The position numbers and the translations under genes were made by a program. From Catenovulum sediminis (GTDB taxonomy: Bacteria > Pseudomonadota > Gammaproteobacteria > Enterobacterales > Alteromonadaceae): DNA of 64,000 nt. The stretch spans positions 186,001-250,000 of the forward strand of contig NZ_CP041661.1 of the NCBI RefSeq assembly GCF_007289895.1. The letters run 5' to 3'. This document shows, piece by piece, positions 29,207 to 39,315 of the stretch. Numbering within the stretch: the first letter of the stretch is position 1; each line of letters opens with the position of its first letter. The notes under the pieces are model-generated. The model ran no database searches and had not been told where the DNA came from. It was given only the letters and a program-made list of their open reading frames with translations.

Positions 29207-30706
29207 ATGACTGATAATAATATAACAAGCATTTTAATTGTAGGCGGTGGAACCGCTGGTTGGATGACAGCTGCTGGGCTCAGTCGCTTTATAGCTAAGG
29301 GATGTCAGATCACTTTGGTTGAGTCGGCTCATATCGGCAGTATCGGTGTGGGAGAAGCCACAATCCCACAAATTCAGGTATTTAACAAAACACTCGGCAT
29401 CAATGAAAATGACTTTATAAAAAAAACTCAGGGTACTTTTAAGCTGGGTATTGAGTTTGTTAACTGGGGTCAATTAAATGATTCATATATTCATGGCTTT
29501 GGCCATTTAGGGCAAGACATGAGCGCTTTGCCTTTTCATCACTATTGGTGGAAAATGCGCAAACAAAATAAAGCTGAACCTTTAAAAGACTACGCGCTTA
29601 ATTGCTGTGCGGCCTATCAGAATAAATTTATGCGCTCTATTGATGCGGGCAACTCTCCGCTTTCCAATATTGTATATGCGTATCAGTTTGACGCTGGGTT
29701 ATACGCACAATATTTAAAAGACTATGCCATTGGACTGGGTGTTCAGCATCTAATTGCAGATATAGATTCAGCATCTGTCAACGCGCAAACTGGCGCTATT
29801 GAATCCGTCTCGCTTAAAGACAGTACACCTTTATCAGCAGATTTATTTATTGACTGCTCTGGTATGCGTGCGTTGCTGCTAGAAAAAACACTCAATATCG
29901 GTTACGAAAACTGGCAACATTGGCTGCCAACCGACTCGGCCTGGGCCGTACCCAGTGAAAAACTGAATCCACTACCGCCTTATACCCGCTCTACAGCGCA
30001 CTCTGCTGGCTGGCAATGGCGTATTCCTCTACAGCATAGAACCGGAAACGGTCATGTATTTAGTAGTGCTTATATGGCTGAAAACACGGCACGCGATATT
30101 TTATTAAGCAACCTAGACACACCTGCAATCAATGATCCCAAACTCATTAAATTCACCACAGGTAAACGCAAATCTTTCTGGCATAAAAACTGTGTCGCAA
30201 TTGGTTTATCTAGCGGGTTTATGGAGCCGCTAGAATCTACCAGTATTCATTTAGTACAGTCTGCTATCGCGCGTTTAATGGCGTTATTCCCAGACAAAAA
30301 TTTTAATCAAGCCAATATCGACGAATTTAATCGTCAAACCCATTTTGAATACGACAGTATTCGCGATTTTATTATTCTGCACTATAAAGCAACGCAACGT
30401 GAGGATTCAAAATTCTGGCGTTACTGCAAAAATATGTCGGTGCCAGATAGTCTTGCCGAAAAGCTTGAGTTATTTAAAGCGAGCGCACATGTAATGCGTT
30501 ATAACAATGAGCTTTTCAATGAAAATAGCTGGATTGAAGTGTTATTTGGTCAAAATATTGAACCCGAAAGCTATCATCCCCTCACCAATATGATGAGCGA
30601 GCAAGAGATCCAGCAAAACCTGCTCAACATTCGTAATGTTGTCCAGCAATGTGTCGATTATATGCCGTCACACAATGAGTTTATACATCATCATTGCAAA
30701 GCCTGA
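29207..30706 (+). CDS. Flavin-dependent tryptophan-halogenase family protein (third of three)
   Basis: 499 residues, start preceded by AGAGG 5 bases upstream. It has all family motifs: GGGTAGWMTAAG near residue 12, SIGVGEATIPQI, the catalytic-type Lys in GTFKLGIEFVNW, GWQWRIPLQHR (WxWxIP), and IGLSSGFMEPLESTSIHL. It is closer to the first halogenase (26352) than to the one at 32913, suggesting a local tandem duplication that also produced the degenerate middle copy. The substrate is unknown. It is the last gene before a strong bidirectional terminator. Confidence 0.9.
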   Translation: MTDNNITSILIVGGGTAGWMTAAGLSRFIAKGCQITLVESAHIGSIGVGEATIPQIQVFNKTLGINENDFIKKTQGTFKLGIEFVNWGQLNDSYIHGFGHLGQDMSALPFHHYWWKMRKQNKAEPLKDYALNCCAAYQNKFMRSIDAGNSPLSNIVYAYQFDAGLYAQYLKDYAIGLGVQHLIADIDSASVNAQTGAIESVSLKDSTPLSADLFIDCSGMRALLLEKTLNIGYENWQHWLPTDSAWAVPSEKLNPLPPYTRSTAHSAGWQWRIPLQHRTGNGHVFSSAYMAENTARDILLSNLDTPAINDPKLIKFTTGKRKSFWHKNCVAIGLSSGFMEPLESTSIHLVQSAIARLMALFPDKNFNQANIDEFNRQTHFEYDSIRDFIILHYKATQREDSKFWRYCKNMSVPDSLAEKLELFKASAHVMRYNNELFNENSWIEVLFGQNIEPESYHPLTNMMSEQEIQQNLLNIRNVVQQCVDYMPSHNEFIHHHCKA

Positions 30707-30759
30707 TGATCAACAATTAACTGATGTCTCCTTTTCTAGACGCTTAACGACCAAAAAAA

Positions 30760-30780
30760 CCGGCTTTAATACAAAGCCGG
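30760..30780. terminator. Bidirectional rho-independent terminator
   Basis: CCGGCTTT-AATAC-AAAGCCGG lies between the convergent halogenase and GH11 genes. A run of seven A (30753-30759) precedes it, giving a T-run for the leftward GH11 transcript. Confidence 0.8.
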
Positions 30781-30830
30781 CTTGAGGCTAAACTACTTAA
30801 ATGGCAAGCAGTATATTCTATCTGTGTGCT

Positions 30831-32216
<1,386 letters not shown>

Positions 32217-32912
32217 TCACAGCCGCTGATTCTTTTTATCGATAAGTGCCTGTAAATGTTGTAATGAATGCATTACGAGAAAACAGGGTTGCAGTAAGTT
32301 TTGTTTGTGAAGGTTAATCATAGCTTGCTCTGCCAATCCTGCTAAACGCTCTGAAGCTATGGTATATAAGCCGTCAATAGATTGCTGAGACTGATTAGCA
32401 AATGTGATATCCAACTTAACCGGCTCTAACAAGTTATATTCTTGCAACAACTTAATAAACTGTTGCGTCGGTTCTGCACCATTATAAATGGCTTCGAGTA
32501 CAGAGATTTTGCGCTGTAAGTAAGCACTCGCCTCACCTGTATCGTCAAAAATTCGTTCACCTTCGGTAGTACTGACAGCTGGGCTCTGCATATCAATAAA
32601 AATACTCCCGTCAGTTTGTTCAATTAAAAACGGGTGTCGCTCAAACGCCAGAGGAATCGAGCTGGACTGCCATTGTCCGTCTGCTAAAAACAGATTTTCA
32701 TTGTCGCTAAAGCCTAACAATGCCACCAGCACAAAATCACCCGTTTGACTATTTTTCGAAAAAAATAGTGAAAACTCGGCTGCCAGCCTGTCTACCTCGG
32801 TAATTAGCACTGGTGCGATTTGTGTAGCAACTTGCAAATCATGGAGCTTACTTTCACAAACTCTTAAATTTTTATGCGCTGTTTTACTCAACATCTGATA
32901 ATCGTTAGTCAT
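32217..32912 (-). CDS. SapC family protein
   Basis: 231 residues, no signal peptide or membrane span. The SapC features are LFFSKNSQTGDFVLVALLGFSDNENLFL, the substrate-like loop WQSSSIPLAFERHPFLI and the Glu/Asp-rich FIDMQSPAVSTTEGERIFDD, followed by helices. SapC-like proteins occur repeatedly beside tryptophan-halogenase genes and TonB receptors in polysaccharide loci of Gammaproteobacteria and Alphaproteobacteria, but their biochemical role is not known. The ATG directly follows the halogenase stop (TAAATG), so the two are translationally coupled and probably work together in the cytoplasm. Confidence 0.8.
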   Translation of the reverse strand: MTNDYQMLSKTAHKNLRVCESKLHDLQVATQIAPVLITEVDRLAAEFSLFFSKNSQTGDFVLVALLGFSDNENLFLADGQWQSSSIPLAFERHPFLIEQTDGSIFIDMQSPAVSTTEGERIFDDTGEASAYLQRKISVLEAIYNGAEPTQQFIKLLQEYNLLEPVKLDITFANQSQQSIDGLYTIASERLAGLAEQAMINLHKQNLLQPCFLVMHSLQHLQALIDKKNQRL

Positions 32913-34442
32913 TTAGATCGCCTTCATGCCAAAAGTTTTAATTTTATTCAATAGCGTGCGGTTGTCCGGCAAACTGTTTAGCGCTTTTTGCTTAATCTGT
33001 TTGTTTTCATTTATACTTTGCGCATATCTTTGCCGTTGCTGCGAGCTCATTGCCAGTGCTGCTTGAGTATCAAAGCCCATACCATATAAGACATACTGAT
33101 AGCTTGCCGCAGGAAACACCTCTTCTTTATATAAAAAGTCATGCATATAAGGGCTTTGATACTGCCAAAGCTGCAATAACTCTTGTAAAGAATCAGGAAT
33201 AGTCTGCGGATCTCGGTTATCACACCAAAACTGACTGTCTGTTCTTTTACTCAATACATAATGTAATTTTAAGAAATCAACTATGCTGTTCCATCTGTGC
33301 GTATTTAACTGATTGAAGCGCTTAGCAATAATCGGCATAATCGCTTTATTTTCAGGTAATTGATCGCGAATATAATTAGCGCTGAGTTCAACTAATACTA
33401 AAGCTGAAGCTTCAAGAGGCTCAAGGAAACCAGCAGCCATGCCGACAGCCACGCAGTTATGCTTCCAAAATTCTTTACGGTGTCCGCATGGAATTTTAAT
33501 TTCTTTGACGGTTGTTTCTTTAAGCGGTTTACCCAAATAATCAGAAAATTGCTTGAGTGCCTGATCATCACTCATATGGCGTGATGAATATACATGCCCT
33601 GTCCCACGTCGACTAGTTAAGCCTATATCCCAAATCCAACCAGCGCTCTGCGCAGTCGATAAAGTATAAGGTAAAATAGGAGAATCTTCTGATTCATACG
33701 GCACTTGGGTTGCTATCGCTCTGTCGATAAACAAAACATCACTTTTATCAACAAACTCGGTGTTCAATGCCTTGCCCAACAGTAATGAAGACATGCCAGT
33801 ACAATCAATAAATAAGTCAGCTTGATAACTTTGTCCATCCTGCGTTTTTACGCTATTAATATCTCCCTGCTCCGAAACCAATACTTCATCCACTGTGCCG
33901 ATAATATGCTGCACATTCAACTTTTGCTGACAATGCTGTGATAAAAACTCTGTCAATTTACCCGCATCCAGATGATAGGCATAATTTGCCGCAGCAGCAT
34001 ATTCTGGCATTAACAAGGTTTTGGGTGCTAAATTTTTTTCACAAATAGCTTCCTGAAAGCTGACTGAGTTTGAGAAAGAATCACTCGGATTTTCTAGCCA
34101 AAACGGTGCAAGGTTTATATCAAGAAAGTCTTTGGGCAAAGTGAGCGGGTGATAGTAAAAATCGTCTTTTTTACCTGTTACCCACTGACAAAATTTCGCA
34201 CCCTGTTTAAAAGAGACGTCACAATAGCGAAAGAACTCGGTTTCTGAAATCCCCATTTTTTGCAACGTGGTTTTCATTGTAGGCCAAGTCCCCTCACCAA
34301 CACCAATAGTTGGCAGTGTGCTGGATTCTAACAAACTAATTTTTACACTCTGACCGTGCCGTGCAGCAATAATCCCAGCAGTCAACCAACCTGCAGAACC
34401 ACCACCCACAATCAAAATCGAACTAATTTTGCTGTTTGTCAT
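32913..34442 (-). CDS. Flavin-dependent tryptophan-halogenase family protein (second cassette)
   Basis: 509 residues, start with AGGTGAG upstream. Motifs: FAD site GGGSAGWLTAG, GVGEGTWPTM, the catalytic-type Lys in VSFKQGAKFCQW, the Trp motif GWIWDIGLTSRRG (WxWxIG rather than WxWxIP), and FLEPLEASAL. It differs clearly from the three halogenase-family genes at 26352-30706 and belongs to a separate branch. It lies between a TonB receptor and the SapC gene in one leftward operon, with an attenuator-like hairpin before it. The substrate is unknown. Confidence 0.9.
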   Translation of the reverse strand: MTNSKISSILIVGGGSAGWLTAGIIAARHGQSVKISLLESSTLPTIGVGEGTWPTMKTTLQKMGISETEFFRYCDVSFKQGAKFCQWVTGKKDDFYYHPLTLPKDFLDINLAPFWLENPSDSFSNSVSFQEAICEKNLAPKTLLMPEYAAAANYAYHLDAGKLTEFLSQHCQQKLNVQHIIGTVDEVLVSEQGDINSVKTQDGQSYQADLFIDCTGMSSLLLGKALNTEFVDKSDVLFIDRAIATQVPYESEDSPILPYTLSTAQSAGWIWDIGLTSRRGTGHVYSSRHMSDDQALKQFSDYLGKPLKETTVKEIKIPCGHRKEFWKHNCVAVGMAAGFLEPLEASALVLVELSANYIRDQLPENKAIMPIIAKRFNQLNTHRWNSIVDFLKLHYVLSKRTDSQFWCDNRDPQTIPDSLQELLQLWQYQSPYMHDFLYKEEVFPAASYQYVLYGMGFDTQAALAMSSQQRQRYAQSINENKQIKQKALNSLPDNRTLLNKIKTFGMKAI

Positions 34443-34462
34443 TTCTCACCTGCCAAAATCGT

Positions 34463-34483
34463 AAAAGGCCACAATAAGTGGCC
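34463..34483 (-). terminator. Attenuator-like terminator between receptor and halogenase
   Basis: On the leftward strand GGCCAC-TTATT-GTGGCC (34467-34483) is followed by TTTT. It sits after the TonB receptor stop (34515) and before the halogenase start (34442), so it should end most transcripts after the receptor and let some continue. Confidence 0.65.
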
Positions 34484-34514
34484 CATAAAGAGCCTAATTT
34501 AATTGAGTGCTCAA

Positions 34515-37226
34515 TTAAAAGCTACCTCGAATGCCTACAGAATAGCGAGCACCTACATCAGTTGCCTCAACCAACTGATTTGCATATCGACCGTGTGAAC
34601 GATAAGCTTCATCTGTAATATTAATCCCTTCAAGGAATACAGACAGCTCGTCATTTAAGTCATAACTCACCGTTAAATCTAACTGAGAATAGGCATCGAC
34701 TATGGTTGGTTCTGTCGTTGATAAAGTATTTTGACCAAATCTTTGTAGAAATTCATCACGCCAGTTATACGCTAAACGAGCTTGGAAACCATCTTTCTCA
34801 TAATAACCAACCAAGTTCGCTGAATGACTTAGGCCGGTAACCGCAAAGGTTTGGCCGACGTTTTCGCGGTCAAAATCACTATCGGTAAATACTAAGGTCA
34901 CGTTAGCAACGGTCCCAAAACCCGTATCTCCAAAAGCATACTGGCCTGCGATTTCATAACCATAAACTTGTGCATCTTCACCATTCGCGGGTCGACTTAC
35001 ATTAAATATTGCCACTTTGTCTTGAGCATCCGGCCCAGTTGGATCAGTACCGGTTGACGGGTCGGTTACACCATTAATGTCTTCTTCAAACACTCGAGTC
35101 ACAATAAAGTTACTCACGTTTTTAACAAACGCCCCTACCGAAACATAATCGACATCACTAAAATACCACTCAGCAGACAAATCCAAGTTATCAGATACAA
35201 AAGGGCGTAACCCTGGATTACCGGCCGAAGCATCTAATAATCCAGGACGCGTACCGCGAATAGAGCGTACAGAAGTCATATCATTTAAAGACGGACGAGT
35301 AATCGAGCGAGATGCGGCAAATCGCATTATAAGTTCATCAGTTGCTTCATATTTAACCGACAAACTAGGCAATAAAATATTGTAATCTGATTCATCGGTA
35401 TACTTAATAAAGTCAGATTGAATGCGATTCATATCCTCTTCTGGATCGGTAAACTCCAACTCAAGCAAAGTTTGCTCATTACCGGTTGAAGCAATTTTAG
35501 TGTCTTCATAGCGCGCACCAACTACTATCGTTAACGGCTCACCCGCTAGCTCAGTAAATGAAGTTAATTCAAGATACGCTGACGTTGTTTTCTCGTTAAT
35601 TGTATATGAACTTGTTTGATATTCTGGATAGAAATAATCTAACGGTAGATTATCATCAATATCCTCCAACCAATGATTTCGCACAACAATTGGATCAAAG
35701 TTAAACCAGCCTAAATTGACATCCGCAAATCCGCCAGCCCCTCCAAAAGCATCCATAAAGCCACCAACAGGGTTCCAGTTATAATCTTCATCTCTTACAT
35801 CCTGACTACCATAAACATCCCACGCAAAATCATCCCAAGTTTGGTCGTTTTGCGCGTTGCGAATATCTTTAGTTTGGTCGGTATACATTAAACCGGCTTT
35901 AACCTTGGTATTACCACCATCATCAAAGCTATAATCAAAACGTGTTTGATCAATTTGATCTTCACGATTGTCCTGATACATCTCGTTTACCCAGGTACGT
36001 AACCCTGCGCTGCCATTAGCTGCCATGTCTTGTGTATCAAATGTAAAATATGCCAACTCATCTGACACTTCAAAACCCCACGGCGTATCAAACTGGACAT
36101 CTGATTGATTAATATTAAACTCACCGTCTGGGTTAGACTCTGACTTCGCAGTGCTATATTCAACCTCTATTGTAGACGAGTCTGTTAACTTCCACTCAGC
36201 GCCTAGTGCTGCTGATTTATTGAGTGTACGGGAAACTTCTTTACCTGCAAAAAAGTCAACTGCACTCGAGCCTTGATCGTAAGCGATTGTAGTGCCGTTA
36301 TTATCAAAGGTGATCGACTGTGCTGTATTTTGCGAGAACCAGGTCGCAGCTTCTTGTTTGTACCGATCAACTTCTTCATCTGCATACATTATATCCAGCG
36401 TTGTGCTTAAGTTATCAGATGGCTTATATTGCAAAACTAGGTTACCGTTAATACGGGTACGTTCATCCTGACGTCTGCTATACATAGATTGCTGAGGGAC
36501 AAAATAATTATCACTGGTTAACCCTTGAACGTTTTCAACGCCGCTGATATTCGGGTTTGTATTCCAGCGCGTTACCGCCAGTCTATCTTCTTCTGTTTTG
36601 CGCTGTTGGTAAGCACCCGCAAATAAAATGCCAAAGTTATCCGTTATTTCACGGCTGATTAAACCTGAAATTTGTGGCGTGATTTCCCCAGCTTTAACAT
36701 CAGATGACATTTTAGCACTGGCTGAAATTTTATCTCCTAACGCCAGTGGCCTTGCGGTTGTGATATTAATTAATGCACCTATACCACCAGATTGCATTGC
36801 AGCAGACGAAGTTTTATAAACTTCAACACCGCTCACCATTTCAGAAGCGATATCACTAAAATCAAATGCCCGACCTTCACCACTATTTGGCATTTGACGA
36901 CCGTTTAACGTCACTAAATTAAACGAAGGTCCCATACCACGTACAGTTACCTGCTGCCCTTCACCACTGCTGCGGTCGATCGATACACCGGTAATTCGTT
37001 GTAATGACTCAGCCAAATTTGTATCTGGAAATTTACCTATATCTTCTGCTGATATTGCGTCAACAACGCCGTTGCCATCCTGTTTCACACTCATAGACGA
37101 TATCAGACTTCCTCTGATACCGGACACTTTGATAACCTCAGTTGATGCGCCTTCCTCAGCGGCTAAAACGGGTGTCGCCGCTAACGCAGATAAAATTGAA
37201 ACTGATAGTAATGTTTGTTTAAACAT
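34515..37226 (-). CDS. TonB-dependent receptor, 903 aa (second halogenase cassette)
   Basis: Signal peptide MFKQTLLSVSILSALAATPVLA, a TonB-box-like EVIKVSGIRGS, plug motifs (DAISAEDIGKFPDTNLAESLQRITGVSIDRSSGEG split across residues 55-90, VTVRGMGPSFNLVTLNGRQMP, SGVEVYKTSSAAMQSGGIGALINI) and a barrel ending in ARYSVGIRGSF. This is the common sugar-transporting receptor type of Alteromonadales. The start has a purine-rich AGAGGGG just upstream, and a variant of the shared regulatory motif lies 67 bases further up. It leads an operon with the halogenase and SapC genes. Given its setting between GH11 and GH51 genes, arabinoxylan oligosaccharides are a likely cargo (inference). Confidence 0.92.
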   Translation of the reverse strand: MFKQTLLSVSILSALAATPVLAAEEGASTEVIKVSGIRGSLISSMSVKQDGNGVVDAISAEDIGKFPDTNLAESLQRITGVSIDRSSGEGQQVTVRGMGPSFNLVTLNGRQMPNSGEGRAFDFSDIASEMVSGVEVYKTSSAAMQSGGIGALINITTARPLALGDKISASAKMSSDVKAGEITPQISGLISREITDNFGILFAGAYQQRKTEEDRLAVTRWNTNPNISGVENVQGLTSDNYFVPQQSMYSRRQDERTRINGNLVLQYKPSDNLSTTLDIMYADEEVDRYKQEAATWFSQNTAQSITFDNNGTTIAYDQGSSAVDFFAGKEVSRTLNKSAALGAEWKLTDSSTIEVEYSTAKSESNPDGEFNINQSDVQFDTPWGFEVSDELAYFTFDTQDMAANGSAGLRTWVNEMYQDNREDQIDQTRFDYSFDDGGNTKVKAGLMYTDQTKDIRNAQNDQTWDDFAWDVYGSQDVRDEDYNWNPVGGFMDAFGGAGGFADVNLGWFNFDPIVVRNHWLEDIDDNLPLDYFYPEYQTSSYTINEKTTSAYLELTSFTELAGEPLTIVVGARYEDTKIASTGNEQTLLELEFTDPEEDMNRIQSDFIKYTDESDYNILLPSLSVKYEATDELIMRFAASRSITRPSLNDMTSVRSIRGTRPGLLDASAGNPGLRPFVSDNLDLSAEWYFSDVDYVSVGAFVKNVSNFIVTRVFEEDINGVTDPSTGTDPTGPDAQDKVAIFNVSRPANGEDAQVYGYEIAGQYAFGDTGFGTVANVTLVFTDSDFDRENVGQTFAVTGLSHSANLVGYYEKDGFQARLAYNWRDEFLQRFGQNTLSTTEPTIVDAYSQLDLTVSYDLNDELSVFLEGINITDEAYRSHGRYANQLVEATDVGARYSVGIRGSF

Positions 37227-37292
37227 AGCCCCTCTCTCTCTAATTTGAATTCGTGCTTAATAACGTATGTGTCGCTCATCCCATACGGCCAG

Positions 37293-37312
37293 TAGTTGTC
37301 ATTTAGACCATA
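37293..37312. promoter_or_regulatory. Shared regulatory motif, copy F (variant), before TonB receptor 34515-37226
   Basis: TAGTTGTCATTTAGACCATA agrees with the consensus TWATnGTYAYAWRAACnATA at 17 of 20 positions and keeps both GT and AC cores. It is 67 bases upstream of the receptor start. This is the weakest of the six copies. Confidence 0.45.
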
Positions 37313-37517
37313 TAGTATATAGATATATCATACACGCACCACAACCGCAATCTAATTAATACAATTATTTTACATTAACCACGATAAAAAATATAAACCG
37401 CTGATTATAAATGCTTTTTATACAGACCCTTTCTCTCTAATTTTAATAAGATGTCTAAAAATAATTAAGCCATAATACAACACAGCACATTAACATTATA
37501 GTTCAAAGGACTTTTAC

Positions 37518-37580
37518 ATAAGGGAGATAGGAAGGGAAATAGGAGAGAAAATAAGGGTAAAAAGAGGACTAAAAAAGAGT
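37518..37580 (-). other. C/T-rich, G-poor tract downstream of GH51 (rut-like)
   Basis: The rightward strand is nearly all A and G; the leftward transcript leaving the GH51 gene would therefore be a G-poor run of C and U for about 60 bases. That composition is what Rho loading sites look like. The remainder of the 448-base gap (37227-37674) holds the receptor promoter and the hairpin at 37609-37655. Confidence 0.3.
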
Positions 37581-37608
37581 AAGCCAGGAAAATCGACACG
37601 GACTCGCC

Positions 37609-37655
37609 AGCTCAATTGGCTCGCCTGTTTGAGGTAAGCCAACTGAGCTAACAGG
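37609..37655 (-). terminator. Hairpin downstream of GH51 with two competing pairings
   Basis: AGCTCAATTGGCT (37609-37621) pairs with AGCCAACTGAGCT (37637-37649) with one mismatch. CCTGTT (37624-37629) can instead pair with AACAGG (37650-37655), which crosses the first stem. No leftward T-run follows, so it may cooperate with the adjacent C/T-rich tract. Confidence 0.4.
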
Positions 37656-37674
37656 TTTTAACTTAATCGATCAG

Positions 37675-39246
37675 CTAACGAAGCTTAACCACAAGCACTG
37701 AATGCTGAGGCAAGGCCACAGATAACCTACCTCGCTTGATTGCATACCCTACTTTTTCTGGTTTAACGCGCTCAGGTTGAGAAAAAGAATTGAAACTATT
37801 CATTTTTTCGGAGGTCAGTAACTCTCCCTCTGCTCGTGTAAAAACCTTGTTTGTAAGTTTTAATTTTACATCAGCCAGATTTTTTGAAGATAAATTAACA
37901 AGCGATAAATAAATATAACCATCTTTAGCTTTAGCTGCTGACACACTTACGGCTGGGTAACTATCATCCCCGGAGCTTTCGTAGTCCATCGTGTCTATCT
38001 CGAGCGGAATAAATTGCGCATCCTGAAACGGCGCATACATCTTAAACGTATGATAGGTCGGCGTCAGTATCATTTTTTCTTTGTCCGTCAGTATCATCGC
38101 CTGTAATACATTGACCATTTGAGCAATATTTGTCATCTGTACGCGCTCAGCATATTGATGGAATATATTTAGATTTGCAGCGGCTACCACAGCGTCACGG
38201 ATAGTATTTTGCTGATACAAAAACCCAGGGTTGTGCTCGGGTTCAACATCGTACCAAGTTCCCCATTCGTCGACATAAAAACCGATATTCCCTTCAGGAT
38301 CATGAGTATCCAATACTTTTAAATTATCCCGAATAAACTTTTCAATCTTGAGTGTATTCACCATAGTTGAGTCCCACTCAGATTGCGGAAAATAGATGGC
38401 CTTACCCTTTTTATTCCAGTCGTTGGTCGGTAGCGTATAATAGTGAAAAGAAATCGCATCCATTTTAGCGCGTTTATTTTGACTTAAAACTTCAGTCCAC
38501 TTGGTATCGTCTCCGGTACCGCCACTTGCAACAAACACCGGTGGCTTACCACTATATGTTTTGGCGAAAGTTGCATATTGATTATATAAATCGGCGTAAT
38601 ATTCAGGCGTCATGTTACCACCACAACCCCAAGCCTCGTTACCAATCGTCAAATAATCAATTTTAAACGGTTTATGTCGGCCATTCGCACGTCGCTCTTG
38701 AGCTAGGCTTGAATTATTCGTCGCTGTCATATATTCGAGCCACTGTGCCATCTCCTTTGCGGTACCTGTACCTAGATTAACATTCAAGTAAGTCTCTGCG
38801 CCGATCATTTCGGCAAACTCAAAAAATTCATGTGTGCCAAACTGGTTACTTTCTTCAACCCCACCCCAGTTTGAATTAACCCGGGTTGGACGTGACGCTC
38901 GATTACCAATGCCGTCTCGCCAGTGATATTCATCGGCAAAACAGCCTCCAGGCCACCTGACGACAGGCACTGGTAAATTTTTCAATGCGTTAATCACATC
39001 ATTGCGATAACCTCGGGTATTGGGAATATCTGAATCTTCCCCTACCCATATTCCTTCATATATACCTCTGCCTAAATGCTCAGTAAATTGGCCATAAATA
39101 TTTTTGTTGATCGTAAAAGTTGTATTATCCGTGTCCACTGAAATCACAGCCTGATTTTCAGCTAGAACAGAAAACGCACTTAATGTACACGTAAGCAAGA
39201 CACTGGACAGTAATTTATTTGGCAATTGAAAAGCGAATTGAATCAT
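37675..39246 (-). CDS. GH51 alpha-L-arabinofuranosidase, exported
   Basis: 523 residues with a signal peptide ending in SVLA. GH51 motifs: IYGQFTEHLGRGIYEGIW, VVRWPGGCFADEYHWRDGIG, DYLTIGNEAWGCGGNM with the acid/base Glu near 204, FHYYTLP, and FYVDEWGTWYD with the nucleophile Glu near 326. A C-terminal beta domain follows. It removes arabinose from arabinoxylan or arabinan; the signal peptide is notable because many GH51 enzymes are cytoplasmic. The start has AAAGG 7 bases upstream. It follows the GH10 gene by 69 bases with a terminator between, so its expression may be lower or partly independent. Confidence 0.93.
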   Translation of the reverse strand: MIQFAFQLPNKLLSSVLLTCTLSAFSVLAENQAVISVDTDNTTFTINKNIYGQFTEHLGRGIYEGIWVGEDSDIPNTRGYRNDVINALKNLPVPVVRWPGGCFADEYHWRDGIGNRASRPTRVNSNWGGVEESNQFGTHEFFEFAEMIGAETYLNVNLGTGTAKEMAQWLEYMTATNNSSLAQERRANGRHKPFKIDYLTIGNEAWGCGGNMTPEYYADLYNQYATFAKTYSGKPPVFVASGGTGDDTKWTEVLSQNKRAKMDAISFHYYTLPTNDWNKKGKAIYFPQSEWDSTMVNTLKIEKFIRDNLKVLDTHDPEGNIGFYVDEWGTWYDVEPEHNPGFLYQQNTIRDAVVAAANLNIFHQYAERVQMTNIAQMVNVLQAMILTDKEKMILTPTYHTFKMYAPFQDAQFIPLEIDTMDYESSGDDSYPAVSVSAAKAKDGYIYLSLVNLSSKNLADVKLKLTNKVFTRAEGELLTSEKMNSFNSFSQPERVKPEKVGYAIKRGRLSVALPQHSVLVVKLR

Positions 39247-39276
39247 TTAATACCTTTAGCGTGTAAGTTATAAAAG

Positions 39277-39305
39277 AGAAAAAGCCGGTGAAAACGAAAA
39301 CCGGC
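39277..39305 (-). terminator. Rho-independent terminator between GH10 and GH51
   Basis: On the leftward strand GCCGGT (39300-39305) pairs with ACCGGC (39284-39289) over a 10-base loop and is followed by a T-rich run (39277-39283). It lies 11 bases after the GH10 stop. Confidence 0.75.
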
Positions 39306-39315
39306 ATTTTACTAA

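Noticed and set aside
37609-37655. TAGCTCAGTTGG on the leftward strand resembles a tRNA D-arm.
   Set aside because: No T-arm (GGTTCGAATCC type), no acceptor stem and no anticodon arm; it is one arm of the GH51 3' hairpin.
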